This document shows, in pieces, positions 9,801-23,362 of a stretch of 64,000 nt of DNA. This DNA is from Hydractinia symbiolongicarpus (lineage: Eukaryota; Cnidaria; Hydrozoa; Anthoathecata; Hydractiniidae). Position 1 is the stretch's first letter. Every line of letters begins with the position of its first letter. The translations under genes were made by a program, and so were the position numbers. Location of the stretch: positions 31,151,501-31,215,500 of the forward strand of contig NC_079878.1 in assembly GCF_029227915.1 (NCBI RefSeq), in the 5' to 3' direction. The notes under the pieces are model-generated. The model was not told the origin of the DNA. It saw only the letters and a program-made list of their open reading frames with translations, and did no database searches.

Positions 9801-12800
9801 GACTCGGCCCGTATAGTCAAAAGTATACAAAGAAAGTACCCAGGGAGTAAACTCATTTCCCGAACGATTTTTTAAATTATTTTTTCACCACTAAAACGCA
9901 TGAGACTTGTAGTTTTTTAAAATGTTTTCATTTTTGATGAGACGCGGAATAAAAGAAGTTTAATCGCCGGCAAACGAAAACCCGCGATTTCCCGTAAATC
10001 CCGTGCTTGGCCCGTATAGTCGAGTATATACAAAGAAAGTACCCTGTGAGTAAACTCCTTTCCAGAACGATTCTTTATATTATCTTTTCACCAATAAAAC
10101 GCATGAGACTTGTAGTTTTCAAAAATGTTTTCATTTTTGATGAGACGCGGAATAAAAAAAGTTTAATCGCCGGCAAACGAAAACCCGCGATTTCCCGTAA
10201 ATCCCGGACTCGGCCCGTATAGTCAAAAGTACACAAAGAAAATACCCAGGGAGTAAACTCATTTCCCGAACGATTTTTTAAATTATTTTTTCATCACTAA
10301 AACGTAAGAGACTTGTAGTTTTCAAAAATGTTTTCATTTTTGATGAGACGCTGAATAAAAGAAGTTTAATCGCCGGCAAACGAAAACCCGCGATTTCCCG
10401 TAAATCCCGGGCTCGGCCCGTATAGTCAAAAGTATACAAAGAAAGCACCCTGCGAGTAAACTCATTTCCAGAACGATTTTTTAAATTATCTTTTCACCAC
10501 TAAAACGCACGAGACTTGTAGTTTTCAAAAATGTTTTCATTTTTGATGAGACGCTGAATAAAAGAAGTTTAATCGCCGGCAAACGAAAACCCGCGAATTC
10601 CCGTAAATCCCGGACTCGGCCCGTATAGTCAAAAGTATACAAAGAAAATACTCAGGGAGTAAACTCATTTCCAGAACGATTTTTTAAATTATCTTTTCAC
10701 CACTAAAACGCATGAGACTTGTAGTTTTCAAAAATGTTTTCATTTTTGATAAGACGCTGAATAAAAGATGTTTAATAGCCGGCAAACGAAAACCCGCGAT
10801 TTCCCGTAAATCCCGGACTCGGCCCGTATAGTCAAAAGTACACAAAGAAAATACCCAGGGAGTAAACTCATTTCCCGAACGATTTTTTAAATTATTTTTT
10901 CATCATTAAAACGTAGGAGACTTGTAGTTTTCAAAAATGTTTTCATTTTTGATGAGACGCTGAATAAAAGAAGTTTAATCGCCGGCAAACGAAAACCCGC
11001 GATTTCCCGTAAATCCCGGACTCGGCCCGTATAGTCAAAAGTACACAAAGAAAATACCCAGGGAGTAAACTCATTTCCCGAACGATTTTTTAAATTATTT
11101 TTTCATCACTAAAACGTAGGAGACTTGTAGTTTTCAAAAATGTTTTCATTTTTGATGAGACGCTGAATAAGAGAAGTTTAATCGCCGGCAAACGAAAACC
11201 CGCGATTTCCCGTAAATCCCGGGCTCGGCCCGTATAGTCAAAAGTATACAAAGAAAGCACCCTGCGAGTAAACTCATTTCCAGAACGATTTTTTAAATTA
11301 TCTTTTCACCACTAAAACGCACGAGACTTGTAGTTTTCAAAAATGTTTTCATTTTTGATGAGACGCTGAATAAAAGAAGTTTAATCGCCGGCAAACGAAA
11401 ACCCGCGATTTCCCGTAAATCCCGGAATCGGCCCGTATAGTCAAAAGTATACAAAGAAAGTACCCAGGGAGTAAACTCATTTCCCGAACGATTTTTTAAA
11501 TTATTTTTTCACCTCTAAAACGCATGAGACTTGTAGTTTTCAAAAATGTTTTCATTTTTGATGAGACGCGGAATAAAAGAAGTTTAATCGCCGGCAAACG
11601 AAAACCCGCGATTTCCCGTAAATCCCGGGCTCGGCCCGTATAGTCAAAAGTATACAAAGAAAGTACCCAGGGAGTAAACTCATTTCCCGAACGATTTTTT
11701 AAATTATTTTTTCACCACTAAAACGCATGAGACTTGTAGTTTTTTAAAATGTTTTCATTTTTGATGAGACGCGGAATAAAAGAAGTTTAATCGCCGGCAA
11801 ACGAAAACCCGCGATTTCCCGTAAATCCCGTGCTTGGCCCGTATAGTCGAGTATATACAAAGAAAGTACCCTGTGAGTAAACTCCTTTCCAGAACGATTC
11901 TTTATATTATCTTTTCACCAATAAAACGCATGAGACTTGTAGTTTTCAAAAATGTTTTCATTTTTGATGAGACGCGGAATAAAAAAAGTTTAATCGCCGG
12001 CAAACGAAAACCCGCGATTTCCCGTAAATCCCGGACTCGGCCCGTATAGTCAAAAGTACACAAAGAAAATACCCAGGGAGTAAACTCATTTCCCGAACGA
12101 TTTTTTAAATTATTTTTTCATCACTAAAACGTAAGAGACTTGTAGTTTTCAAAAATGTTTTCATTTTTGATGAGACGCTGAATAAAAGAAGTTTAATCGC
12201 CGGCAAACGAAAACCCACGATTTCCCGTAAATCCCGGGCTCGGCCCGTATAGTCAAAAGTATACAAAGAAAGCACCCTGCGAGTAAACTCATTTCCAGAA
12301 CGATTTTTTAAATTATCTTTTCACCACTAAAACGCACGAGACTTGTAGTTTTCAAAAATGTTTTCATTTTTGATGAGACGCTGAATAAAAGAAGTTTAAT
12401 CGCCGGCAAACGAAAACCCGCGAATTCCCGTAAATCCCGGACTCGGCCCGTATAGTCAAAAGTATACAAAGAAAATACTCAGGGAGTAAACTCATTTCCA
12501 GAACGATTTTTTAAATTATCTTTTCACCACTAAAACGCATGAGACTTGTAGTTTTCAAAAATGTTTTCATTTTTGATAAGACGCTGAATAAAAGATGTTT
12601 AATAGCCGGCAAACGAAAACCCGCGATTTCCCGTAAATCCCGGACTCGGCCCGTATAGTCAAAAGTACACAAAGAAAATACCCAGGGAGTAAACTCATTT
12701 CCCGAACGATTTTTTAAATTATTTTTTCATCATTAAAACGTAGGAGACTTGTAGTTTTCAAAAATGTTTTCATTTTTGATGAGACGCTGAATAAAAGAAG

Positions 12801-13493
12801 TTTAATCGCCGGCAAACGAAAACCCGCGATTTCCCGTAAATCCCGGACTCGGCCCGTATAGTCAAAAGTACACAAAGAAAATACCCAGGGAGTAAACTCA
12901 TTTCCCGAACGATTTTTTAAATTATTTTTTCATCACTAAAACGTAGGAGACTTGTAGTTTTCAAAAATGTTTTCATTTTTGATGAGACGCTGAATAAGAG
13001 AAGTTTAATCGCCGGCAAACGAAAACCCGCGATTTCCCGTAAATCCCGGGCTCGGCCCGTATAGTCAAAAGTATACAAAGAAAGCACCCTGCGAGTAAAC
13101 TCATTTCCAGAACGATTTTTTAAATTATCTTTTCACCACTAAAACGCACGAGACTTGTAGTTTTCAAAAATGTTTTCATTTTTGATGAGACGCTGAATAA
13201 AAGAAGTTTAATCGCCGGCAAACGAAAACCCGCGATTTCCCGTAAATCCCGGAATCGGCCCGTATAGTCAAAAGTATACAAAGAAAGTACCCAGGGAGTA
13301 AACTCATTTCCCGAACGATTTTTTAAATTATTTTTTCACCTCTAAAACGCATGAGACTTGTAGTTTTCAAAAATGTTTTCATTTTTGATGAGACGCGGAA
13401 TAAAAGAAGTTTAATCGCCGGCAAACGAAAACCCGCGATTTCCCGTAAATCCCGGGCTCGGCCCGTATAGTCAAAAGTATACAAAGAAAGTAC
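9801..13493. repeat. 9-monomer (1,827-bp) tandem duplication
   Basis: About 9,803-11,667 is repeated at about 11,630-13,494 at offset 1,827 (9 x 203). Rare shared markers are AGTTTTTTAAAATG, the private ACGATTCTTTATAT at 10,066/11,893, TCATCATTAAAACGTAGG near 10,901/12,728 and GAATAAGAG at 11,165/12,992. The only substitution I noticed is CCCGCGATT against CCCACGATT near 10,390/12,217. The left edge is where GGACTCGG faces GGGCTCGG; the right edge is where the CCAGGGAG barcode faces CCTTCGAG. This is among the youngest-looking duplications in the window. Confidence 0.9.
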
Positions 13494-13749
13494 CCTTCGA
13501 GTAAACTCATTTCCAGAACGATTTTTTAAATTATCTTTTCACCACTAAAACGCACGAGACTTGTAGTTTTCAAAAATGTTTTCATTTTTGATGAGACGCT
13601 GAATAAAAGAAGTTTAATCGCCGGCAAACGAAAACCCGCGAATTCCCGTAAATCCCGGACTCGGCCCGTATAGTCAAAAGTATACAAAGAAAATACTCAG
13701 GGAGTAAACTCATTTCCAGAACGATTTTTTAAATTATTTTTTCACCACT

Positions 13750-14414
13750 AAAACGCATGAGACTTGTAGTTTTTAAAAATGTTTTCATTTTTGATGAGAC
13801 GCGGAATAAAAGAAGTTTAATCGCCGGCAAACGAAAACCCGCGATTTCCCGTAAATCCCGGACTCGGCCCGTATAGTCAAAAGTGCACAAAGAAAATACC
13901 CAGAGAGTAAACTCATTTCCCGAACGATTTTTTAAATTATTTTTTCACCACTAAAACGTATGAGACTTGTAGTTTTCAAAAATGTTTTCATTTTGGATGA
14001 GACGCTGAAAAAAAGAAGTTTAATCGCCGGCAAACGAAAACCCGCGATTTCCCGTAAATCCCGGGCTCGGCACGTATAGTCAAAAGTATACAAAGAAAGT
14101 ACCCTGTGAGTAAACTCCTTTCCAGAACGATTTTTTATATTATCTTTTCACCAATAAAACGCATGAGACTTGTAGTTTTCAAAAATGTTTTCATTTTTGA
14201 TGAGACGCTGAATAAAAGAAGTTTAATCGCCGGCAAACGAAAACCCACGAATTCCCGTAAATCCCGGACTCGGCCCGTATAGTCAAAAGTACCCAAAGAA
14301 AATACCCAGGGAGTAAACTCATTTCCCGAACGATTTTTTAAATTATTTTTTCACCACTAAAACGTAAGAGACTTGTAGTTTTCAAAAATGTTTTCATTTT
14401 TGATGAGACGCTGA
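13750..14414. repeat. Long-range copy of bases ~760-1,424 (64 monomers away)
   Basis: The combination AAGTGCACAAAG, then TTTTGGATGAGACGCTGAAA, then AGTACCCAAAG is shared with 760-1,424 at offset 12,990, two bases short of 64 x 203. The GGATGAG marker is at 1,005 and 13,995. The match ends near 14,415, where this copy has CTGAATACAAG and then the CCTGGACTCGG form. A third copy of the GGATGAG marker lies at 15,415. Confidence 0.85.
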
Positions 14415-15097
14415 ATACAAGAAGTTTAATCGCCGGCAAACGAAAACCCGCGATTTCCCGTAAATCCTGGACTCGGCCCGTATAGTCAAAAGTACACAAA
14501 GAAAATACCCAGGGAGTAAACTCATTTCCCGAACGATTTTTTTATTATTTTTTCATCACTAAAACGTAAGAGACTTGTAGTTTTCAAAAATGTTTTCATT
14601 TTTGATGAGACGCTGAATAAAAGAAGTTTAATCGCCGGCAAACGAAAACCCGCGATTTCTCGTAAATCCCGGGCTCGGCCCGTATAGTCAAAAGTATACA
14701 AAGAAAGCACCCTGCGAGTAAACTCATTTCCAGAACGATTTTTTAAATTATCTTTTCACCACTAAAACGCACGAGACTTGTAGTTTTCAAAAATGTTTTC
14801 ATTTTTGATGAGACGCTGAATAAAAGAAGTTTAATCGCCGGCAAACGAAAACCCGCGATTTCCCGTAAATCCCGGACTCGGCCCGTATAGTCAAAAGTAT
14901 ACAAAGAAAGTACCCTGCGAGTAAACTCATTTCCAGAACGATTTTTTAAATTATCTTTTCACCACTAAAACGCATGACACTGGTAGTTTTCAAAAATGTT
15001 TTCATTTTTGATGAGACGCTGAATAAAAGATGTTTAATCGCCGGCAAACGAAAACCCGCGATTTCCCGTTAATCCCGGACTCGGCCCGTATAGTCAA

Positions 15098-15107
15098 ATG
15101 TATACAT
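15098..15107. other. ATGTATACAT palindrome in a rare monomer variant
   Basis: The usual AAAAGTATACAAAG reads CAAATGTATACATAG here, creating a perfect 10-bp palindrome. It recurs at 15,301-15,310, 17,128-17,137 and 20,579-20,588, always with the TCAGGGAG-type barcode and followed in most cases by the AGAAGGATTTT variant. The copies are explained by local duplication (203 bp apart, and the 17-unit duplication). Confidence 0.7.
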
Positions 15108-15399
15108 AGAAAATACTCAGGGAGTAAACTCATTTCCAGAAGGATTTTTTAAATTATCTTTTCACCACTAAAACGCATGAGACTTGTAGTTTTCAAAAAT
15201 GTTTTCAATTTTGATAAGACGCTGAATAAAAGATGTTTAATCGCCGGCAAACGAAAACCCGCGATTTCCCGTAAATCCCGGACTCGGCCCGTATAGTCAA
15301 ATGTATACATAGAAAATACTCAGGGAGCAAACTCATTTCCAGAAGGATTTTTTAAATTATCTTTTCACCCCTAAAACGCATGAGACTTGTAGTTTTCAA

Positions 15400-16236
15400 A
15401 AATGTTTTCATTTTGGATGAGACGCTGAAAAAAAGAAGTTTAATCGCCGGCAAACGAAAACCCGCGATTTCCCGTAAATCCCGGGCTCGGCCCGTATATT
15501 CAAAAGTATACAAAGAAAGTACCCTGTGAGTAAACTCCTTTCCAGAACGATTTTTTATATTATCTTTTCACCAATAAAACGAATGAGACTTGTAGTTTTC
15601 AAAAATGTTTTCATTTTTGATGAGACGCTGAATAAAAGAAGTTTAATCGCCGGCAAACGAAAACCCGCGAATTCCCGTAAATCCCGGACTCGGCCCGTAT
15701 AGTCAAAAGTACCCAAAGAAAATACCCAGGGAGTAAACTCATTTCCCGAACGATTTTTTAAATTATTTTTTCACCACTAAAACGTAAGAGACTTGTAGTT
15801 TTCAAAAATGTTTTCATTTTTGATGAGACGCTGAATAAAAGAAGTTTAATCGCCGGCAAACGAAAACCCGCGATTTCCCGTAAATCCCGGGCTCGGCCCG
15901 TATAATCAAAAGTATACAAAGAAAGCACCCTGCGAGTAAACTCATTTCCAGAACGATTTTTTAAATTATTTTTTCACCACTAAAACGCACGAGACTTGTA
16001 GTTTTCAAAAATGTTTTCATTTTTGATGAGACGCTGAATAAAAGAAGTTTAATCGCCGGCAAACGAAAACCCGCGAATTCCCGTAAATCCCGGACTCGGC
16101 CAGTATAGTCTAAAGTATACAAAGAAAATACTCCGGGAGTAAACTCATTTCCAGAACGATTTTTTAAATTATCTTTTCACCACCAAAACGCATGAGACTT
16201 GTAGTTTTCAAAAATGTTTTCATTTTTGATAAGACG
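15400..16236. repeat. Long-range copy of bases ~990-1,826 (71 monomers away)
   Basis: The order of markers TTTTGGATGAG, AGTACCCAAAG, ATAATCAAAAG, GAATTC with GGCCAGTATAGTCTAAAG, and the TCCGGGAG barcode matches 990-1,826 at offset 14,410 (71 units minus 3 nt). A substitution (ACCACCAAAACG) near 16,182 is private to this copy and to its local duplicates at 19,023 and 19,632, which shows the local duplications came after it arose. Confidence 0.85.
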
Positions 16237-19200
16237 CGGAATAAAAGAAGTTTAATTGCCGGCAAACGAAAACCCGCGATTTCCCGTAAATCCCGTGCTT
16301 GGCCCGTATAGTCGAGTATATACAAAGAAAGTACCCTGTGAGTAAACTCCTTTCCAGAACGATTTTTTATATTATCTTTTCACCAATAAAACGCACGAGA
16401 CTTGTAGTTTTCAAAAATGTTTTCATTTTTGATGAGACGTGGAATAAAAGAAGTTTAATAGCCGGCAAACGAAAACCCGCGATTTCCCGTAAATCCTGGA
16501 CTCGGCCCGTATAGTCAAAAGTACACAAAGAAAATACCCAGGGAGTAAACTCATTTCCCGAACGATTTTTTAAATTATTTTTTCATCACTAAAACGTAAG
16601 AGACTTGTAGTTTTCAAAAATGTTTTCATTTTTGATGAGACGCTGAATAAAAGAAGTTTAATCGCCGGCAAACGAAAACCCGCGATTTCCCGTAAATCCC
16701 GGGCTCGGCCCGTATAGTCAAAAGTATACAAAGAAAGCACCCTGCGAGTAAACTCATTTCCAGAACGATTTTTTAAATTATCTTTTCACCACTAAAACGC
16801 ACGAGACTTGTAGTTTTCAAAAATGTTTTCATTTTTGATGAGACGCTGAATAAAAGAAGTTTAATCGCCGGCAAACGAAAACCCGCGATTTCCCGTAAAT
16901 CCCGGACTCGGCCCGTATAGTCAAAAGTATACAAAGAAAGTACCCTGCGAGTAAACTCATTTCCAGAACGATTTTTTAAATTATCTTTTCACCACTAAAA
17001 CGCATGACACTGGTAGTTTTCAAAAATGTTTTCATTTTTGATGAGACGCTGAATAAAAGATGTTTAATCGCCGGCAAACGAAAACCCGCGATTTCCCGTA
17101 AATCCCGGACTCGGCCCGTATAGTCAAATGTATACATAGAAAATACTCAGGGAGTAAACTCATTTCCAGAAGGATTTTTTAAATTATCTTTTCACCACTA
17201 AAACGCATGAGACTTGTAGTTTTCAAAAATGTTTTCAATTTTGATAAGACGCTGAATAAAAGATGTTTAATCGCCTGCAACCGAAAACCCGCGATTTCCC
17301 GTAAATCCCGGACTCGGCCCGTATAGTCAAAAGTATACAAAGAAAGTACCCAGGGAGTAAACTCATTTCACGAACGATTTTTTAAATTATTTTTTCACCA
17401 CTAAATTGCATGAGACTTGTAGTTTTCAAAAATGTTTTCATTTTTGATGAGACGCGGAATAAAAGAAGTTTAATCGCCGGCAAACGAAAACCCGCGATTT
17501 CCCGTAAATCCCGGACTCGGCCCGTATAGTCAAAAGTACACAAAGAAAATACCCAGGGAGTAAACTCATTTCTCGAACGATTTTTTAAATTATTTTTTCA
17601 CCACTAAAACGTATGAGACTTGTAGTTTACAAAAATTTTTTCATTTTTGATAAGGCGCTGAATAAAAGAAGTTTAATCGCCGGCAAACGAAAACCCGCGA
17701 TTTCCCGTAAATCCCGGGCTCGGCCCTTATAGTCAAAAGTATACAAAGAAAGCACCCTGCGAGTAAACTCATTTCCAGAACGATTTTTTAAATTATCTTT
17801 TCACTACTAAAACGCACGAGACTTGTAGTTTTCAAAAATGTTTTCATTTTTGATAAGACGCTGAATAAAAGAAGTTTAATCGCCGGCAAACGAAAACCCG
17901 CGATTTCCCGTAAATCCCGGAGTCGGCCCGTATAGTCAAAAGTATACAAAGAAAATACTCAGGGAGTAAACTCTTTTCCAGAACGATTTTTTAAATTATC
18001 TTTTCACCACTAAAACGCATGAGACTTGTAGTTTTCAAAAATGTTTTCAATTTTGATAAGACGCTGAATAAAAGATGTTTAATCGCCGGCAAACGAAAAC
18101 CCGCGATTTCCCGTAAATCCCGGACTCGGCCCGTATAGTCAAAAGTATACAAAGAAAGTACCCAGGGAGTAAACTCATTTCCCGAACGATTTTTTAAATT
18201 ATTTTTTCACCACTAAAACGCATGACACTTGTAGTTTTCAAAAATGTTTTCATTTTTGATGAGACGCGGAATAAAAGAAGTTTAATCGCCGGCAAACGAA
18301 AACCCGCGATTTCCCGTAAATCCCGGACTCGGCCCGTATAGTCAAAAGTACACAAAGAAAATACCCAGGGAGTAAACTCATTTCTCGAACGATTTTTTAA
18401 ATTATTTTTTCACCACTAAAACGTATGAGACTTGTAGTTTACAAAAATGTTTTCATTTTTGATGAGCCGCTGAATAAAAGAAGTTTAATCGCCGGCAAAC
18501 GAAAACCCGCGATTTCCCGTAAATCCCGGGCTCGGCCCGTATAGTCAAAAGTATACAAAGATAGTACCCAGGGAGTAAACTCATTTCCCGAACAATTTTT
18601 TAAATTATTTTTTCACCACTAAAACGCATGAGACTTGTAGTTTTTAAAAATGTTTTCATTTTTGATGAGACGCGGAATAAAAGAAGTTTAATCGCCGGCC
18701 AACGAAAACCCGCGATTTCCCGTAAATCCCGGGCTCGGCCCGTATAATCAAAAGTATACAAAGAAAGCACCCTGCGAGTAAACTCATTTCCAGAACGATT
18801 TTTTAAATTATTTTTTCACCACTAAAACGCACGAGACTTGTAGTTTTCAAAAATGTTTTCATTTTTGATGAGACGCTGAATAAAAGAAGTTTAATCGCCG
18901 GCAAACGAAAACCCGCGAATTCCCGTAAATCCCGGACTCGGCCAGTATAGTCTAAAGTATACAAAGAAAATACTCCGGGAGTAAACTCATTTCCAGAACG
19001 ATTTTTTAAATTATCTTTTCACCACCAAAACGCATGAGACTTGTAGTTTTCAAAAATGTTTTCATTTTTGATAAGACGCGGAATAAAAGAAGTTTAATCG
19101 CCGGCAAACGAAAACCCGCGATTTCCCGTAAATCCCGTGCTTGGCCCGTATAGTCGAGTATATACAAAGAAAGTACCCTGTGAGTAAACTCCTTTCCAGA

Positions 19201-22175
19201 ACGATTTTTTATATTATCTTTTCACCAATAAAACGCACGAGACTTGTAGTTTTCAAAAATGTTTTCATTTTTGATGAGACGTGGAATAAAAGAAGTTTAA
19301 TAGCCGGCAAACGAAAACCCGCGATTTCCCGTAAATCCTGGACTCGGCCCGTATAGTCAAAAGTACACAAAGAAAATACCCAGGGAGTAAACTCATTTCC
19401 CGAACGATTTTTTAAATTATTTTTTCATCACTAAAACGTAAGAGACTTGTAGTTTTCAAAAATGTTTTCATTTTTGATGAGACGCTGAATAAAAGAAGTT
19501 TAATCGCCGGCAAACGAAAACCCGCGAATTCCCGTAAATCCCGGACTCGGCCAGTATAGTCTAAAGTATACAAAGAAAATACTCCGGGAGTAAACTCATT
19601 TCCAGAACGATTTTTTAAATTATCTTTTCACCACCAAAACGCATGAGACTTGTAGTTTTCAAAAATGTTTTCATTTTTGATAAGACGCGGAATAAAAGAA
19701 GTTTAATCGCCGGCAAACGAAAACCCGCGATTTCCCGTAAATCCCGTGCTTGGCCCGTATAGTCGAGTATATACAAAGAAAGTACCCTGTGAGTAAACTC
19801 CTTTCCAGAACGATTTTTTATATTATCTTTTCACCAATAAAACGCACGAGACTTGTAGTTTTCAAAAATGTTTTCATTTTTGATGAGACGTGGAATAAAA
19901 GAAGTTTAATAGCCGGCAAACGAAAACCCGCGATTTCCCGTAAATCCTGGACTCGGCCCGTATAGTCAAAAGTACACAAAGAAAATACCCAGGGAGTAAA
20001 CTCATTTCCCGAACGATTTTTTAAATTATTTTTTCATCACTAAAACGTAAGAGACTTGTAGTTTTCAAAAATGTTTTCATTTTTGATGAGACGCTGAATA
20101 AAAGAAGTTTAATCGCCGGCAAACGAAAACCCGCGATTTCCCGTAAATCCCGGGCTCGGCCCGTATAGTCAAAAGTATACAAAGAAAGCACCCTGCGAGT
20201 AAACTCATTTCCAGAACGATTTTTTAAATTATCTTTTCACCACTAAAACGCACGAGACTTGTAGTTTTCAAAAATGTTTTCATTTTTGATGAGACGCTGA
20301 ATAAAAGAAGTTTAATCGCCGGCAAACGAAAACCCGCAATTTCCCGTAAATCCCGGACTCGGCCCGTATAGTCAAAAGTATACAAAGAAAGTACCCTGCG
20401 AGTAAACTCATTTCCAGAACGATTTTTTAAATTATCTTTTCACCACTAAAACGCATGACACTGGTAGTTTTCAAAAATGTTTTCATTTTTGATAAGACGC
20501 TGAATAAAAGATGTTTAATCGCCGGCAAACGAAAACCCGCGATTTCCCGTAAATCCCGGACTCGGCCCGTATAGTCAAATGTATACATAGAAAATACTCA
20601 GGGAGTAAACTCATTTCCAGAAGGATTTTTTAAATTATCTTTTCACCACTAAAAAGCATGAGACTTGTAGTTTTCAAAAATGTTTTCAATTTTGATAAGA
20701 CGCTGAATAAAAGATGTTTAATCGCCGGCAACCGAAAACCCGCGATTTCCCGTAAATCCCGGACTCGGCCCGTATAGTCAAAAGTATACAAAGAAAGTAC
20801 CCAGGGAGTAAACTCATTTCACGAACGATTTTTTAAATTATTTTTTCACCACTAAATTGCATGAGACTTGTAGTTTTCAAAAATGTTTTCATTTTTGATG
20901 AGACGCGGAATAAAAGAAGTTTAATCGCCGGCAAACGAAAACCCGCGATTTCCCGTAAATCCCGGACTCAGCCCGTATAGTCAAAAGTACACAAAGAAAA
21001 TACCCAGGGAGTAAACTCATTTCTCGAACGATTTTTTAAATTATTTTTTCACCACTAAAACTTATGAGACTTGTAGTTTACAAAAATGTTTTCATTTTTG
21101 ATAAGGCGCTGAATAAAAGAAGTTTAATCGCCGGCAAACGAAAACCCGCGATTTCCCGTAAATCCCGGGCTCGGCCCGTATAGTCAAAAGTATACAAAGA
21201 AAGCACCCTGCGAGTAAACTCATTTCCAGAACGATTTTTTAAATTATCTTTTCACTACTAAAACGCACGAGACTTGTAGTTTTCAAAAATGTTTTCATTT
21301 TTGATAAGACGCTGAATAAAAGAAGTTTAATCGCCGGCAAACGAAAACCCGCGATTTCCCGTAAATCCCGGAGTCGGCCCGTATAGTCAAAAGTATACAA
21401 AGAAAATACTCAGGGAGTAAACTCATTTCCAGAACGATTTTTTAAATTATCTTTTCACCACTAAAACGCATGAGACTTGTAGTTTTCAAAAATGTTTTCA
21501 ATTTTGATAAGACGCTGAATAAAAGATGTTTAATCGCCAGCAAACGAAAACCCGCGATTTCCCGTAAATCCCGGACTCGGCCCGTATAGTCAAAAGTATA
21601 CAAAGAAAGTACCCAGGGAGTAAACTCATTTCCCGAACGATTTTTTAAATTATTTTTTCACCACTAAAACGCATGACACTTGTAGTTTTCAAAAATGTTT
21701 TCATTTTTGATGAGACGCGGAATAAAAGAAGTTTAATCGCCGGCAAACGAAAACCCGCGATTTCCCGTAAATCCCGGACTCGGCCCGTATAGTCAAAAGT
21801 ACACAAAGAAAATACCCAGGGAGTAAACTCATTTCTCGAACGATTTTTTAAATTATTTTTTCACCACTAAAACGTATGAGACTTGTAGTTTACAAAAATG
21901 TTTTCATTTTTGATGAGGCGCTGAATAAAAGAAGTTTAATCGCCGGCAAACGAAAACCCGCGATTTCCCGTAAATCCCGGGCTCGGCCCGTATAGTCAAA
22001 AGTATACAAAGATAGTACCCAGGGAGTAAACTCATTTCCCGAACAATTTTTTAAATTATTTTTTCACCACTAAAACGCATGAGACTGTAGTTTTTAAAAA
22101 TGTTTTCATTTTTGATGAGACGCGGAATAAAAGAAGTTTAATCGCCGGCCAACGAAAACCCGCGATTTCCCGTAA
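15870..22175. repeat. Nested segmental duplication, 14-, 3- and 17-monomer offsets
   Basis: About 15,990-18,725 recurs at about 19,441-22,175 (offset 3,451 = 17 units, 3,450 after a one-base deletion in GAGACTGTAG near 22,086). Shared markers include AATGTATACATAG (17,128/20,579), the CAACCGAAAACC variant (17,278/20,729), CTAAATTGCATG (17,401/20,852) and CGCCGGCCAACG (18,693/22,143). Between the copies, 18.7-19.44 kb repeats 15.87-16.6 kb at 2,842 bp (14 units), and about 18.83-19.44 kb is repeated again at 609 bp (3 units). The simplest reading is one large duplication plus a later trimer duplication. Confidence 0.88.
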
Positions 22176-22399
22176 TTCCCGTGCTTGGCCCGTATAGTCG
22201 AGTATATACAAAGAAAGTACCCTGTGAGTAAACTCCTTTCCAGAACGATTTTTTATATTATCTTTTCACCAATAAAACGCATGAGACTTGTAGTTTTCAA
22301 AAATGTTTTCATTTTTGATGAGACGCGGAATAAAAGAAGTTTAATCGCCGGCAAACGAAAACCCGCGATTTCCCGTAAATCCCGGACTCGGCCCGTATA

Positions 22400-23060
22400 G
22401 TCAAAAGTACACAAAGAAAATACCCCGGGAGTAAACTTATTTCCCGAACGATTTTTTATATTATCTTTTCACCAATAAAACGCATGAGACTTGTAGTTTT
22501 CAAAAATGTTTTCATTTTTGATGAGACGCGGAATAAAAGAAGTTTAATCGCCGGCAAACGAAAACCCGCGATTTCCCGTAAATCCCGGGCTCGGCCCGTA
22601 TAGTCAAAAGTATACAAAGAAAGCACTCTGCTAGTAAACTCATTTCCAGAACGATTTTTTAAATTATCTTTTCACCACTAAAACGCATGAGACTTGTAGT
22701 TTTTAAAAATGTTTTCATTTTTGATGAGACGCGGAATAAAAGAAGTTTAATCGCCGGCAAACGAAAACCCGCGATTTGCCGTAAATCCCGGACTCGGCCC
22801 GTATAGTCAAAAGTACACAAAGAAAATACCCCGGGAGTAAACTCATTTCCCGAACGATTTTTTATATTATCTTTTCACCAATAAAACGCATGAGACTTGT
22901 AGTTTTCAAAAATGTTTTCATTTTTGATGAGACGCGGAATAAAAGAAGTTTAATCGCCGGCAAACGAAAACCCGCGATTTCCCGTAAATCCCGGGCTCGG
23001 CCCGTATAGTCAAAAGTATACAAAGAAAGCACTCTGCTAGTAAACTCATTTCCAGAACGA
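22400..23060. repeat. Dimer (406-bp) duplication related to 4.1-5.2 kb
   Basis: ACCCCGGGAG occurs near 22,423 and 22,829, and the TCTGCTAG barcode near 22,627 and 23,033, both 406 bp apart, so an A-B pair is present twice. The same two unit types are neighbours at 4.14-4.37 and 4.95-5.18 kb. Just upstream, GTAATTCCCGTGCTTGG near 22,171 matches 3,905 at offset 18,266 (90 units minus 4). Confidence 0.8.
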
Positions 23061-23362
23061 TTTTTTAAATTATCTTTTCACCACTAAAACGCACGAGACT
23101 TGTAGTTTTCAAAAATGTTTTCATTTTTGATGAGACGCTGAATAAAAGAAGTTTAATCGCCGGCAAACGAAAACCCGCGAATTCCCGTAAATCCCGGACT
23201 CGGCCCGTATAGTCAAAAGTATACAAAGAAAATACTCAGGGAGTAAACTCATTTCCAGAACGATTTTTTAAATTATCTTTTCACCACTAAAACGCATGAG
23301 ACTTGTAGTTTTCAAAAATGTTTTCATTTTTGATAAGACGCTGAATAAAAGATGTTTAATCG

